Below, in pieces: positions 1 through 8,733 of a stretch of 41,403 nucleotides of DNA. The notes beneath the pieces are model-generated. The model was not told where the DNA came from. It saw nothing but the letters and a program-made list of their open reading frames with translations, and ran no database searches. This stretch comes from JAIMBK01 sp040755215 (GTDB lineage Bacteria > Bacillota > Desulfotomaculia > Desulfotomaculales > Nap2-2B). The stretch spans positions 1 to 41,403 of the forward strand of contig JBFMBG010000023.1 of the NCBI GenBank assembly GCA_040755215.1, in the 5' to 3' direction. Numbering within the stretch: position 1 is the first letter of the stretch; each line of letters starts with the position of its first letter. The position numbers were made by a program, and so were the translations under genes.

Positions 1-411
1 CTGATCCTTTTTCATTCTTTGCATCATTATTTCTTCGGAAATATTAACGGGTTTGAAACCGGCAAATATTCCCATTATCTTTAAAAATAGTTCTGCAGGA
101 AGAACATCCATTTCCAAGCCCAATTTCCCTTTGCTAATGCCTGATTCTTTCAATTTTAAGAAAGCTTCCTTAAAACTGCCATTATCGAGGATTTTTCTAT
201 TATCTATCCATGTCTCTTTTAATACGAAATCTAATGCCCTTCTTACCATCAGAAAATAATCGTCTTGGGTTACTGCTAAAATACAAGGCTGGGCTGTTCC
301 GGTATAATAAAAAATATCTCTGGAAAGAATCAGGACGGCTGCATCTATTTCCAGCTCCGAAAGCCTTTTTTGAAAAATTTTTAATCTCATCGTCTTATTC
401 TTACTTAACAT
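1..411 (-). CDS. M24-family (Xaa-Pro/creatinase-like) peptidase, N-terminal part, runs off the left edge
   Basis: Reading the minus strand from an ATG at 411 gives 137 codons with no stop before the window ends. The protein begins MLSKNKTMRLKIFQKRLSEL, followed by LEIDAAVLILSRDIFYYTGT. A helix, then a strand with 'D-A-A-V-L' and 'YYTG', is the signature opening of the creatinase/prolidase N-terminal domain that precedes the M24 pita-bread metallopeptidase domain. A ribosome site AAGGTGG lies about 8 bases before the ATG; an in-frame ATG at 390 is a possible alternative. The metal-binding catalytic half lies outside the window, so activity (aminopeptidase, prolidase or a non-peptidase relative) cannot be judged. 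It is divergent from the histidine kinase gene. Confidence 0.72.
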   Translation of the reverse strand, partial: MLSKNKTMRLKIFQKRLSELEIDAAVLILSRDIFYYTGTAQPCILAVTQDDYFLMVRRALDFVLKETWIDNRKILDNGSFKEAFLKLKESGISKGKLGLEMDVLPAELFLKIMGIFAGFKPVNISEEIMMQRMKKDQ

Positions 412-610
412 TTCCGGAACCACCTTTCCTAATTTTTTATGAGATTTTAATTATTTTAGCTATTCCGTTAATATATTAGGCGGACGTATGTTACTTCACT
501 GATTCAAATACCAGGCTAAAAACATTATAGAAGAAAAAAATGGTGCTGAAAATCGCTCAAAAGGACGGAAAAGGTTATATCCTGAACTGGCTTCCAAGGG
601 TAATTCGAAA

Positions 611-647
611 GGGTGAATTTAATTCACCCGGGTGATTTTTATTCGCC
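611..647. promoter_or_regulatory. Tandem palindromic operator candidate between divergent genes
   Basis: A perfect 9-bp-arm palindrome, GGGTGAATT-T-AATTCACCC (611-629), is followed at once by an imperfect copy, GGGTGATTTTTATTCGCC (630-647). Two adjacent copies of GGGTGA..TTCRCC between a divergent peptidase gene and a two-component system look like a dimeric-regulator operator. The regulator is not known. No U-tract follows, so a terminator is unlikely. The rest of 412-790 holds no gene that I can see. Confidence 0.5.
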
Positions 648-704
648 AGGCAGGAATTTATTTTGAGGTGTCTAAAAATATAAGCAATCTGCATTTAAAG
701 AGGG

Positions 705-734
705 TTTTCAGAATAAGCAAGGAAAACTTATAAT
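705..734 (+). promoter_or_regulatory. Putative sigma-70 promoter for the kinase gene
   Basis: A -10 box TATAAT at 729-734 with a weaker -35-like TTTTCA at 705-710 (18-base spacer) lies 57 bases before the kinase start. The -10 matches consensus and the -35 is poor, which suits a regulated promoter with the tandem palindrome upstream. Confidence 0.4.
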
Positions 735-790
735 GAATCGATTCTCCTCATCCAAAAGGTTTAGCTTGAGAGCGTAGCGAGGTGATCTTT

Positions 791-2461
791 GTGCAGGAAC
801 CCGAATTATTGTTTGTTTGTAAAATAAATTCCAGCTTTAAAATTTCCAAAAGACTTAAGAACAATTTGCGGGAAGTTTTAAAGTCGGCCGTCGATTATTA
901 TGAATTTTCTTCCGCCGGCCTGCTCATTTTTGCCGACAAAACCCTGCTGGCCAGCTTAAAGGCAGCCCGGACCCCCGGAGAAAGCAAAGACAGGCCGGCC
1001 GCCGACCATACCGCCCTTTATCTTCAGGAATTTAATCAGCATGCCGGGCGGGCGGACGTCATGGCCCTTTTGCAGCCCTCCTTTTTTACCACGATTCCGG
1101 TGGTGCTGCGGGCTTTTGACCCGCTCAGCATCATGGAAATCGCCGTCTTCAAGATGTCTTTGGATAACCCCATAAACCCGGTCAACAAGGCGATTTCCCT
1201 GGGCAGGCATATTGCCGATATCCTGCAGGAATCCGTTTACCGGGGGCAAAAGCACGGCGCCTTAAGGAAGCTGTCCCTCTGGATGGAAACGGTCTGCACC
1301 ATTAACTCTGTTTTAAATCTTAAACAGGTCCTCCACGTTGTAGCCCAGCTGGCGGCGGACATTTTCAACGCCCGCTGCGCAATCTTCCTGTTCGACGAAC
1401 AAAAGGGCGCTATCATCCCGGAGGTGGCCGTGGGCAGCTACGATCCGGAACTGCGCAAAAAATTCAAGGCCCAAAAAGGGTTGCCCCCCTTTCCGGCTTT
1501 TGTAAAAATTATCAAGGAAAAAGAACCGCTGATTTTAACTCCCGATAACATCAAAAGCGGCCTGCCCGAAGAAATCATCAACGACTTTTCCTACAGCTGG
1601 GTGATTATGTTCCCGCTCGTGACCAAAGAAGGGGTTTTGGGGGTCATGCAGCTGGACCGGCCCCTGGAGGCCAAAGGTTTTCACCAGGAAGAGGTGGCCA
1701 TCATCTCCGCCCTGGCCAGGGAAGCGTCCATCGCCATTGAAAACGCCCGCCTGGTGGAACACCTGGAGCAGAAGGAAAAACTCCTCCAGCAGATTCTGGC
1801 CAAGTCCATCGCCGCCCAGGAAGAAGAACGCAAACGGGTGGCCTCGGAAATCCACGACGGCGTAATCCAGGCGATTTTGGGAATCTGGTACCGGTTGCAG
1901 AAGCTGACCAACGAAAGCGCCCCTGGCGAGGAAGTCCGGCAGGAACTGGTCAAGATTCGAGATTTATTGGGCCAACAGATTAAAGATATCCGGAAAATCA
2001 TTTATAATTTGCGGCCGGTCATCTTAGATACATACGGCCTGGGCCCGGCCATCCGCACCCTGCTCCGGAACCTGCAGGAGGAAAGCGCAATTAAATTTGA
2101 ACTGGCCATGGAAGGCCCCAGCCAGCGCCTGCCGGCCCGGTTCGAAATGAACCTTTACCGCATCCTCCAGGAGCTGCTGGCCAATGTGATCAAACATGCG
2201 CAGGCCACCAAGGCCCAGGTGATTTTAATTAACGGGAAAGAAAAAACCGTTTTGGTGGTCAAAGACAACGGTGTGGGATTTAATTACACTCCTCCGGCAA
2301 GGGACAGGTCATACGGAAACCTGGGACTGGCCAGCGTTCAGGAGCGCGTGCACCTGCTGGGCGGAACGTGCCAGATCGAATCCCGGTTAGGCTGGGGAAC
2401 CACGATCACCGTCACCATTCCGACGCCAAATCCATTAGGGGGAGTGTCCATAATGAACTAA
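791..2461 (+). CDS. Cytoplasmic GAF-domain sensor histidine kinase (HisKA_3/NarX-DegS type)
   Basis: A 556-aa soluble kinase. Residues about 1-155 form an N-terminal region I do not recognise. A GAF sensor domain follows at about 165-325 (from LWMETVCTINSV to AIENARLVEHLEQ), then a short coil. The HisKA_3 dimerisation domain holds the phospho-accepting His355 in SEIHDGVIQ. The HATPase domain shows an N-box (LQELLANVIKHAQ), a G1 box (VKDNGVGFN) and a G2 box (GNLGLASVQERV). There are no transmembrane segments, so the signal is probably cytoplasmic: redox, gas or small-molecule sensing by GAF. I prefer GTG 791 because GAGGTGATC sits just before it; the reading frame is open slightly earlier, from 782. 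It pairs with the NarL-type regulator downstream. Confidence 0.88.
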   Translation: MQEPELLFVCKINSSFKISKRLKNNLREVLKSAVDYYEFSSAGLLIFADKTLLASLKAARTPGESKDRPAADHTALYLQEFNQHAGRADVMALLQPSFFTTIPVVLRAFDPLSIMEIAVFKMSLDNPINPVNKAISLGRHIADILQESVYRGQKHGALRKLSLWMETVCTINSVLNLKQVLHVVAQLAADIFNARCAIFLFDEQKGAIIPEVAVGSYDPELRKKFKAQKGLPPFPAFVKIIKEKEPLILTPDNIKSGLPEEIINDFSYSWVIMFPLVTKEGVLGVMQLDRPLEAKGFHQEEVAIISALAREASIAIENARLVEHLEQKEKLLQQILAKSIAAQEEERKRVASEIHDGVIQAILGIWYRLQKLTNESAPGEEVRQELVKIRDLLGQQIKDIRKIIYNLRPVILDTYGLGPAIRTLLRNLQEESAIKFELAMEGPSQRLPARFEMNLYRILQELLANVIKHAQATKAQVILINGKEKTVLVVKDNGVGFNYTPPARDRSYGNLGLASVQERVHLLGGTCQIESRLGWGTTITVTIPTPNPLGGVSIMN

Positions 2462-2500
2462 CGTTCTCTTGATTAACCCTAACCCCTATCCAGAAAATAT

Positions 2501-2594
2501 CAGGCACAAAGTTTGCCAGGCACAAAGGCACAAAGTAAAAACACTTTTAACCCTGGCTCCTTTTGCCTATGTGCCTTAGTGCCTCAGTGCCTTG
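2501..2594. repeat. Intergenic GGCACAAAG/GTGCCTTTG repeat, copy A
   Basis: The spacer between kinase and regulator carries three close copies of GGCACAAAG (about 2503-2536). These are followed by an inverted set, GTGCCTTAGTGCCTCAGTGCC (about 2571-2590). Related strings occur at 7657-7805 and 18401-18446, always outside genes. The stretch can fold back on itself. Confidence 0.6.
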
Positions 2595-2694
2595 GGGTGC
2601 GCCTGCTATGAAAAATCGTTAATTTTCATCCTCTCTGGTGCTGCGTTAGCAGCAAGAGTGTCTAATTACTGACTGTTTTCAGGAGGTGTTCCCG

Positions 2695-3369
2695 ATGTCC
2701 ACCATCAAACTGCTCATCGTCGACGACCATCTGATGATCAGGGAAGGGCTGGCGGCCATGCTCAGTTCTTATCCGGATTTACAAATTGCCGGCGCTTGCG
2801 AAAGCGCTTTCGAGGCGCTGGAATTTCTCGCCCATACTGTTCCCGACGTGATTTTAATGGACATTAAAATGAAGGATAAAAACGGGCTGGACGCCACCCG
2901 GGAAATTAAAGCAAAATTTCCCGGGGTCAAAGTGCTCATCCTGACCATTTACGAAGATATGGAGTCGGTCCGGCTTTCCCTGCAGGCCGGCGCAACCGGT
3001 TACATTTTAAAACAGGTTTCCCAGGATAAGCTGGCCGAAAGTATCAGAAGGGTCTACTACGGAGAAACCGTTATCGACCCTTCCCTGATCGGTCAGCTGG
3101 TCAACGATTACGCCAAAATGACCCAGGGCTTTTTAACCCAGCTGAAAAGCCGGGTGGAACTTGAGGGCAAGGGCCTTACGCCCCGGGAAAACGAGGTGCT
3201 GAAATATCTGGCCCAGGGGCTGACCAACAAGGAAATCTCCAGTAAGACCCATCTGGCCATCGACACCGTCAAGACTCACCTACGGAGCATTTACCGGAAA
3301 CTGGGGGTGAAAAACCGCTCCCAGGCGATTACCCTGCTGAACAGGCAAAATAAAGCCTTTGAGATTTGA
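2695..3369 (+). CDS. NarL/LuxR-family response regulator
   Basis: A 224-aa two-domain regulator. The receiver domain (about 1-120) has the acidic pair D10/D11, the phospho-acceptor D56 in VILMDIKMKD and a conserved Lys in GYILKQ. The C-terminal LuxR-type helix-turn-helix runs LTPRENEVLKYLAQGLTNKE followed by IDTVKTHLRSIYRKLGVKNR. ATG 2695 is chosen because AGGAGGTG ends 6 bases before it; a GTG at 2686 lies inside that site. It presumably acts as the partner of the kinase upstream, binding DNA as a phosphorylated dimer. It converges with the PaaY-like gene, with only about 45 bp between them. Confidence 0.92.
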   Translation: MSTIKLLIVDDHLMIREGLAAMLSSYPDLQIAGACESAFEALEFLAHTVPDVILMDIKMKDKNGLDATREIKAKFPGVKVLILTIYEDMESVRLSLQAGATGYILKQVSQDKLAESIRRVYYGETVIDPSLIGQLVNDYAKMTQGFLTQLKSRVELEGKGLTPRENEVLKYLAQGLTNKEISSKTHLAIDTVKTHLRSIYRKLGVKNRSQAITLLNRQNKAFEI

Positions 3370-3414
3370 GCGGGGCTGCCGGGACCGGGCCGGCTGGGCT
3401 TCGGAACGCCGCGT

Positions 3415-3990
3415 TTAAAAGCGGCAATTCCCATTCCCGGATTCGCCATGGTCCAGGCAGCTCTGCAGCGGTACCTCGCGCATCCCCTGAAAACAGCGCG
3501 GGGGCAGGGCGAGGTAACATTCCGTTGCCCATTCCAGGCGGCGGCGCATTTCTTCCCCGACCGCAGCGACAATTTTGCCCGGAACGCCGAGGACGAGCAT
3601 ATTCGGGGGGATTTCCATTTTTTCCGTAATCAGCGTTCCGGCCCCGATGCAGCAGCCGTCCCCGATGACCGCCCAGTCCATGATAATGGCTCCCATGCCC
3701 ACCAGGACGTGCTCCCCCAGCCGGGGGGTATGCAGGATTGCTCCGTGGCCGATGTGGCTGCGGGGACCCAAAACGGCGGTATCCCCGGGCTGCACGTGGA
3801 TAACGCAGTTTTCCTGAATATTTGACCCGTCTCCAATGACCACTGCGCCCCAGTCGCCCCGGATGCGGGCACCCGGCCCGATGTAGCAGTCCTCGCCGAT
3901 GGTGACGTCCCCGATGACGGTAGCTTCCGGATGAATATAAGTTCCCCTGCCCACAGACGGTTTTTTACCCTCGAACTCATAAAACCCCAA
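3415..3990 (-). CDS. PaaY/gamma-carbonic-anhydrase-like hexapeptide-repeat protein
   Basis: A 191-aa left-handed beta-helix protein. Hexapeptide turns are visible through the first two thirds: ATVIGDVTIGEDCYIGPGAR, then WGAVVIGDGSNIQENCVIH, and later MDWAVIGDGCCIGAGTLI. Three potential metal-binding histidines are in place (CVIH, then RSHIGHGAILH), as in gamma-class carbonic anhydrases and PaaY. The C-terminal 50 residues form a helical tail. The TTG at 3990 is preferred because GGAGGT ends 6 bases upstream; an upstream TTG at 4005 would overlap that site. Last gene of the CoA cluster. In phenylacetate pathways PaaY is a thioesterase that hydrolyses dead-end CoA thioesters, which would fit this setting; carbonic anhydrase activity is the alternative. 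Confidence 0.82.
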   Translation of the reverse strand: MGFYEFEGKKPSVGRGTYIHPEATVIGDVTIGEDCYIGPGARIRGDWGAVVIGDGSNIQENCVIHVQPGDTAVLGPRSHIGHGAILHTPRLGEHVLVGMGAIIMDWAVIGDGCCIGAGTLITEKMEIPPNMLVLGVPGKIVAAVGEEMRRRLEWATECYLALPPRCFQGMREVPLQSCLDHGESGNGNCRF

Positions 3991-4042
3991 ACGGCCACCT
4001 CCCAAAAATTCTGAATTTGTTGCGGCCAGTGAACAATCAACC

Positions 4043-5236
4043 TCAGGACACCTTCACCACCAGGGCCGCACCGGTATCCCCGGCCGCGCATCCCGTAAAC
4101 AGCCCGTAACCGCCCCCAAGGATAACCAGCTCTTCAATCATTTCAATAATTGCACGGCCGGCGGTAGGTCCCTGGGGATGTCCGTAAATAAGTGAAGAAC
4201 CGTAATTATTGAATTTCATGACGTCAATGTTCATTTCTCTGGCAAGGTACAGATCGTTGGCCGCAAACGGGTTATGCGTCTTGATGGCCTTTATGTCCTC
4301 GATGTCAATCCCGGCTTTTTCCAGCGCCATTCTTGCCGCCGGCACCACTGCCATCGCCATATGAGCCTTGAGGGCGCGGGCATAACCATAGGAAACCACC
4401 TGTATTTCAATGCTGCTATCGGCACTCAGTTCCCGCGCTTTTTCCCTGGTGGATAAAATAATTCCACAGTTGCCGTCGGCCGGGTGGGTTTGGGTGCCGT
4501 ATGTGTGCACCCCTCCCTCAATAACCGGTTTTAATCTGGCCAGTCCTTCCCTGGTTGTAGGAGTCACACCTTCGTCCGCTTCAAGCAACGCGGTTTCTTT
4601 TTTACTCTTTTTATATTCCACCGGGAACATGTAACGCTTCTGGAACTCCCGGTCATTGGCCAGGGCATCCTGGTACTGCTCGTAACGCCGGTAAGTTACC
4701 TCATCGCAGTCTTCCTTGGTAATCCCGCCGGCCTTTTTAACCACGTTCTCCGCCGTCTGGATCATGGCGACCCCTCCCCAGGGGTCGCGGTTGAAGTTGT
4801 CCATCGCCCAGTTTTCCGAAATCACCTGTCCGCCGGGACCTGCGGGATTGGGCCAGATCGTGTGGGGGGCGTTAGACAGGCGGTCGGTCATCAGACAGAA
4901 GACAGTTTGGTGAAGACCTGTTTCAATGCCCGCCGCTGCCAGACTCATACAGGTGGTGGAGGTGGAACACGCCTGCGGGATATGACAGCCGGGAATTTCC
5001 GTCGCTCCCATGAGGGCGGCCGCCCAGGGGGCGGCGTAAAAGGTGTGCAGCTGCCCGACGGTTTTTCCCAGATAGAGGTATTCAAATATTTTTGCCTCCA
5101 GACCCTTTGCCGCCAGCCACCTCCTGGCGGTCAGCGCCCCTAATTCAATGGCGTTTTCATTTTGCAGGCTCCCCTGCCAGCGGGCGAAGGGGGAACTGAA
5201 GTATCCGCGGTAAGGAATAAATGCTTTTGAGTACAT
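4043..5236 (-). CDS. Thiolase-superfamily acyl-CoA acetyltransferase
   Basis: A 397-aa protein of normal thiolase length. The nucleophilic cysteine region reads IPQACSTSTTCMS (about residue 90). The His of the C-terminal block is in YGHPQGPTAGR, and the second catalytic Cys lies in FTGCAAGDTGAALVV. The usual NEAFA block reads THNPFAAND, so it is a divergent thiolase rather than a classical acetoacetyl-CoA thiolase. AGGAGGG lies 8 bases before the ATG. By family it would cleave a 3-oxoacyl-CoA with CoA, or run in reverse. With the 3-hydroxyacyl-CoA dehydrogenase in the same cluster it would complete the lower part of a beta-oxidation-type route. Specificity is unknown. Confidence 0.85.
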   Translation of the reverse strand: MYSKAFIPYRGYFSSPFARWQGSLQNENAIELGALTARRWLAAKGLEAKIFEYLYLGKTVGQLHTFYAAPWAAALMGATEIPGCHIPQACSTSTTCMSLAAAGIETGLHQTVFCLMTDRLSNAPHTIWPNPAGPGGQVISENWAMDNFNRDPWGGVAMIQTAENVVKKAGGITKEDCDEVTYRRYEQYQDALANDREFQKRYMFPVEYKKSKKETALLEADEGVTPTTREGLARLKPVIEGGVHTYGTQTHPADGNCGIILSTREKARELSADSSIEIQVVSYGYARALKAHMAMAVVPAARMALEKAGIDIEDIKAIKTHNPFAANDLYLAREMNIDVMKFNNYGSSLIYGHPQGPTAGRAIIEMIEELVILGGGYGLFTGCAAGDTGAALVVKVS

Positions 5237-5256
5237 AAAAATGCCCTCCTGATTAA

Positions 5257-5850
5257 TTATTTACTTTTTCCCGTCATTTCCCGCCCTGCCTGAAAAGCCT
5301 TTACGTTCAGCTCCTTGAACTTCGGGGGGACCATTTCCGCGATGACGGCCCGCCAGACTTCGCCGGGTTCGGCTAAATAATTCGACAGGGCCCCGAGCAG
5401 CACCACTCCCGCCACGGCCGGGCTGCCCAGCTCCCGGGCCTTCGCCGCCCCTTCGATCCAGACCACCCGGGCGCCCGCTTGGCTTAAGGTATCTTCAATC
5501 TCCTTTTCTTCCGGGTACCTGGCCTGGCCCAGGTTCACTGCAGGCGGCATGATCCGGTAGCGGTTCACCAGGGCCGTCGCCCCGGGGGCCAGGAAATGGG
5601 GCCAGCGGGCCGCCTCCAGCATTTCAAACCCCAAAAGGTAGTCCGCGCTCCCTTCTTCAATTAAGGGGGAGTAGACCTTTTCCCCCCAGCGGACGTGGCT
5701 CTCCACCGCCCCGCCCCGCTGGGACATGCCGTGGACCTCCGACTTTTTCACGTCGTACCCGCAGCGCAGGCCCACTTCCGCTAATATATCGCTGGCCAGG
5801 ATGGTGCCCTGCCCACCCACGCCGGCAAAGAGAAAGTCGATCTTTTTCAT
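5257..5850 (-). CDS. iorB: Indolepyruvate:ferredoxin oxidoreductase, beta subunit
   Basis: A 197-aa gamma-type subunit of the 2-oxoacid:ferredoxin oxidoreductase family. It opens with IDFLFAGVGGQGTILASDIL, and the conserved KKSEVHGMSQRGGAVESHVR block follows. The ATG at 5850 overlaps the iorA stop codon (ATGA) and has AGGAGGTG at proper distance inside the end of iorA, so the two are translationally coupled. With IorA it decarboxylates aryl-pyruvates (indole-, phenyl-, hydroxyphenylpyruvate) to aryl-acetyl-CoA while reducing ferredoxin. The frame extends farther upstream, but that part lies within iorA and is not its protein. Confidence 0.93.
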   Translation of the reverse strand: MKKIDFLFAGVGGQGTILASDILAEVGLRCGYDVKKSEVHGMSQRGGAVESHVRWGEKVYSPLIEEGSADYLLGFEMLEAARWPHFLAPGATALVNRYRIMPPAVNLGQARYPEEKEIEDTLSQAGARVVWIEGAAKARELGSPAVAGVVLLGALSNYLAEPGEVWRAVIAEMVPPKFKELNVKAFQAGREMTGKSK

Positions 5851-7610
5851 CTGCTCACCTCCTGACTGACTGCCTGGGTGATGGCGTTCTGGTTGCAGAC
5901 GGCGGCGCAGAAGCCGCAGCCGATGCACAAAGAGGCGTCGATGGCCACGCCTCCTTCGACTTTGCAGATGGGCGAACAGCCGATGCGCAGGCAGTTGCCG
6001 CATTCGTTGCAGGCTTTAAGATTGACCGTGTAGGGGGCGTGGCGCTCCCTGGTGGAGAGCACGCAGGGGTGCCGGGCGACGATGACCGAAGGTTCCCCGG
6101 ATTTAATGTGCTCTTTGATGGTTTCCACCACGTTTTTGAAGTCGTACGGGTTGACCACGTCTACTTTTTGGAAGCCGATCCCCCGGGCCACTTCTTCCAC
6201 GCTGATCAGCGGCGCTTCTTCGCCCATTAAAGTTTTGCCGCTGCCGGGGTGCGGCTGGTGCCCGGTCATGGCCGTGACCCGGTTGTCTAAAACGATCACG
6301 GTGCTCGTGCCCCGGTTGTAGAAGACGTTGATTAAGGGGGCCACGCCGCTGTGGAAGAAGGTGGAGTCGCCGATGACGGCCACGGTGCGGTCCTTTACGC
6401 CGACTTGATCCACGCCGTGCACCACCCCGATGCTTGCGCCCATGCAGCCGCAGGTGTGGAGCGCGGAAAGCGGCGGGGCGGCGCCTAAGGTGTAGCAGCC
6501 GATGTCGCCGAAGGTGGCGGTGCGCAGGCGCTGCAGGGCGTAGAAAACGCCCCGGTGCCCGCAGCCCGGACAGAGCATGGGGGGACGGGCCGGCAGGGCC
6601 GGGATAGACACGGTTTTCTTTTCTTCCGGAGAAATGAGCCCGGCTTCGGCAGCGCACTTGCGGATCCGGCCGGGACTGAACTCGTAGAGGTTCGGGAAGA
6701 TGTCTTTCCCCCGGGCGGGAATGCCGAAAAGCCTGACCTGCTCTTCAAGAAAGGGATCCAGTTCCTCGATCACCACGACCTGTTTAACCCGCCTGGCCAG
6801 TTCGCGGATTAAGCCCGCCGGGAGGGGGTAAACCATCCCCAGTTTTAAAAAGGTGGCGGTGGGGAAAACTTCTTTGGCGTACTGGTAGACGACCCCCGAA
6901 GTAATGATCCCGAGCGCGCTGTCGCCATCTTCAAGGCAGTTGAAAGGAGCAGTTTCGGCGGAAGCGGCCAGTTTCTTTAATCTATCCTCCACCACCGGGT
7001 GGCGCATCCGGGCGTTGGCCGGGACCATCACGTACTTGGCCGGGTTACGTTCGTAAGCAACTGGTTCGGCGGAGACCGGCGGGGGCGCCGGTTCTTCTTC
7101 CTGCACCACCGTCTTCGAATGCGCCAGCCGGGTGGTGGTCCGGATGATCACCGGTGTGTCGAAGGTTTCGCTGAGCTCCACGGCGTATTTCACAAAGCGC
7201 TTGGCCTCTTCGGCGTCGGCGGGCTCGAGCATGGGCACTTTGGCGAACCGGGCGTAGTGGCGGTTGTCCTGCTCGTTTTGGGAGCTGTGCATGCTGGGGT
7301 CGTCGGCGTTGATGATCACCAGGCTTCCCTTCATCCCGGTGTAGGCAACGTAAAAGAGGGAGTCGGCGGCCACGTTTAACCCCACGTGCTTCATGGTCAC
7401 CAGGGCGCGGGCGCCGGCGTAGGCGGCTCCCACGCCTACATCTAAAGCCACTTTTTCGTTGACCGACCACTCCGCGTAAACCCCCGGGTACCGGGCGAAG
7501 TTTTCCAGGATTTCCGTGCTCGGGGTGCCCGGGTAGCCGGCGCCCACTTTGATCCCCGCCAGGTAGGCGCCGTAGGCGATGGCTTCGTTGCCGGACATGA
7601 TTTTTTTCAT
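5847..7610 (-). CDS. iorA: Indolepyruvate:ferredoxin oxidoreductase, alpha subunit
   Basis: A 587-aa subunit of typical length. It opens MKKIMSGNEAIAYGAYLAG, with GYPGTPSTEI in the pyrimidine-binding half. The thiamine-diphosphate half holds the Cys cluster of MLCPGCGHRGVFYAL and GDIGCYTLG, and the ThDP/Mg motif VIGDSTFFHSG..VLDNRVTAMTG. Two [4Fe-4S] motifs close the protein: CNECGNCLRIGCSPIC and CIGCGFCAAVC. Located in the cytoplasm with IorB. In anaerobes this enzyme links aromatic amino-acid or aryl-pyruvate oxidation to ferredoxin. The neighbouring phenylacetate-CoA ligase suggests aryl-acetates as shared intermediates (inference). AGGTGA precedes the ATG. Confidence 0.95.
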   Translation of the reverse strand: MKKIMSGNEAIAYGAYLAGIKVGAGYPGTPSTEILENFARYPGVYAEWSVNEKVALDVGVGAAYAGARALVTMKHVGLNVAADSLFYVAYTGMKGSLVIINADDPSMHSSQNEQDNRHYARFAKVPMLEPADAEEAKRFVKYAVELSETFDTPVIIRTTTRLAHSKTVVQEEEPAPPPVSAEPVAYERNPAKYVMVPANARMRHPVVEDRLKKLAASAETAPFNCLEDGDSALGIITSGVVYQYAKEVFPTATFLKLGMVYPLPAGLIRELARRVKQVVVIEELDPFLEEQVRLFGIPARGKDIFPNLYEFSPGRIRKCAAEAGLISPEEKKTVSIPALPARPPMLCPGCGHRGVFYALQRLRTATFGDIGCYTLGAAPPLSALHTCGCMGASIGVVHGVDQVGVKDRTVAVIGDSTFFHSGVAPLINVFYNRGTSTVIVLDNRVTAMTGHQPHPGSGKTLMGEEAPLISVEEVARGIGFQKVDVVNPYDFKNVVETIKEHIKSGEPSVIVARHPCVLSTRERHAPYTVNLKACNECGNCLRIGCSPICKVEGGVAIDASLCIGCGFCAAVCNQNAITQAVSQEVSR

Positions 7611-7656
7611 GGAAGTTCACCTGCCTTTTGCAAGATTAATATCCCAAATAAGGGAC

Positions 7657-7805
7657 CGCAAAGACGCAAAGAACGCAAAGTTTGGAACTTAACAGACAGC
7701 TAAAAAAACACCATTCTTTAATGGTGATTGGTGGTGGATTTACCCCTACCACCAACGACCCACGACTCACGTCCAAATTTGTGCCTTTGGGCCTCTGTGC
7801 CTTCC
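7657..7805. repeat. Intergenic repeat copy B with two hairpins
   Basis: Between iorA and the 3-hydroxyacyl-CoA dehydrogenase gene. It contains three GCAAAG strings (about 7658-7680), a perfect hairpin CACCAT-tcttta-ATGGTG (7709-7726), a second hairpin with arms TTGGTGGT (7728-7735) and ACCACCAA (7748-7755), and then TTTGTGCCTTTGGGCCTCTG-type repeats. No T-run follows either hairpin on the coding strand. Read-through is possible; it may act as an mRNA-stability or processing element. Confidence 0.55.
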
Positions 7806-8669
7806 TCACTTCTTCCCATACGTGTACCAGCCCGCCCCGGTTTTCCGGCCCAGGCGGCCGGCCCGGATGAGGGTCTTGAGCGCCAGCGGCGGGTTCCAGC
7901 GGATATCTTTAAATTCTTCACAGAAATAGTTGGCCACGTGGTAGCCGATGTCCACACCGGTAAAGTCCTGCAGTTCGAAAGGCCCCATGGGGTAGTTCAA
8001 ACCAAGCTTCACCGCCGTGTCGATGTCCTCAACCGTCGCCACTCCTTCCTCCAGGAGGCGAATCGCCTCGATGAACTGAGCCAGCAGAATCCGGTTAACA
8101 ATAAAACCGGGGGAGTCCTTCTTCACCTCCACGGTAGTCTTGCCCATTTTCTGCGCCACGGCGGAAAGCATGTCAACGGTTTCGTCGCTGGTAGCGTAGC
8201 CCCGGATGATTTCCACCAGTTTCATGATCGGCGGCGGGTTAAAAAAGTGCATCCCGGCAACTTTTTCGGGTCGTTTCGTGGCCGCCGCAATCACCGTGAT
8301 GGACATGGAAGAAGTGTTCGTAGCCAGGAAAGCCTCCGGTTTGCAAACCGCGTCCAGTTTCGCAAAGGCTTCCTTTTTGGCCTGCAAATCCTCGATGATG
8401 GCTTCGATGACCAGATCCGCGCCGGCAAAGGCGTCGCCGATGCCGGTGGCGGCACTAATCCGGCTGAAAACGGCTTCCTTTTGTTCAGTCGTGATTTTCC
8501 CCTTCTCCACGCTTTTGGCCAGAAAATCGTTCATCCGCGTGAGCGCCCGGTCGACAATTGCTTTGTCTACATCGCTTAACACAACCTCAAACCCCGCGGC
8601 GGCCGCCACCTGGGCAATTCCTCCCCCCATGGCCCCGGCGCCCAAGACAGCGATTTTCTTTACTTCCAC
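7806..8669 (-). CDS. hbd: 3-hydroxyacyl-CoA (3-hydroxybutyryl-CoA) dehydrogenase
   Basis: A 287-aa protein of the usual single-domain Hbd/PaaH length. The NAD-binding Rossmann motif is KIAVLGAGAMGGGIAQVAA. The catalytic region holds ATNTSSMSIT and GMHFFNPPPIMKLVEII (catalytic His and Asn context). The C-terminal dimerisation domain has DSPGFIVNRIL, NYPMGPFELQDFTGVDI and GRKTGAGWYTY. It starts with GTG, preceded by GGAGGCGAGG. It oxidises (S)-3-hydroxyacyl-CoA to 3-oxoacyl-CoA with NAD and feeds the thiolase two genes downstream. No enoyl-CoA hydratase or acyl-CoA dehydrogenase is present in the window, so those steps must be encoded elsewhere or be unnecessary. Confidence 0.94.
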   Translation of the reverse strand: MEVKKIAVLGAGAMGGGIAQVAAAAGFEVVLSDVDKAIVDRALTRMNDFLAKSVEKGKITTEQKEAVFSRISAATGIGDAFAGADLVIEAIIEDLQAKKEAFAKLDAVCKPEAFLATNTSSMSITVIAAATKRPEKVAGMHFFNPPPIMKLVEIIRGYATSDETVDMLSAVAQKMGKTTVEVKKDSPGFIVNRILLAQFIEAIRLLEEGVATVEDIDTAVKLGLNYPMGPFELQDFTGVDIGYHVANYFCEEFKDIRWNPPLALKTLIRAGRLGRKTGAGWYTYGKK

Positions 8670-8733
8670 GAAAACCTCGCCTCCTCTTCTACTTAGTTAT
8701 CTTGTCCGGTTCCGCCTGTTTCTCCTGCCCGCC

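Noticed and set aside
53..479. Two plus-strand open frames at the left end
   Set aside because: They are shadows of the minus-strand peptidase gene, whose sequence is clearly protein-like and continues off the edge.
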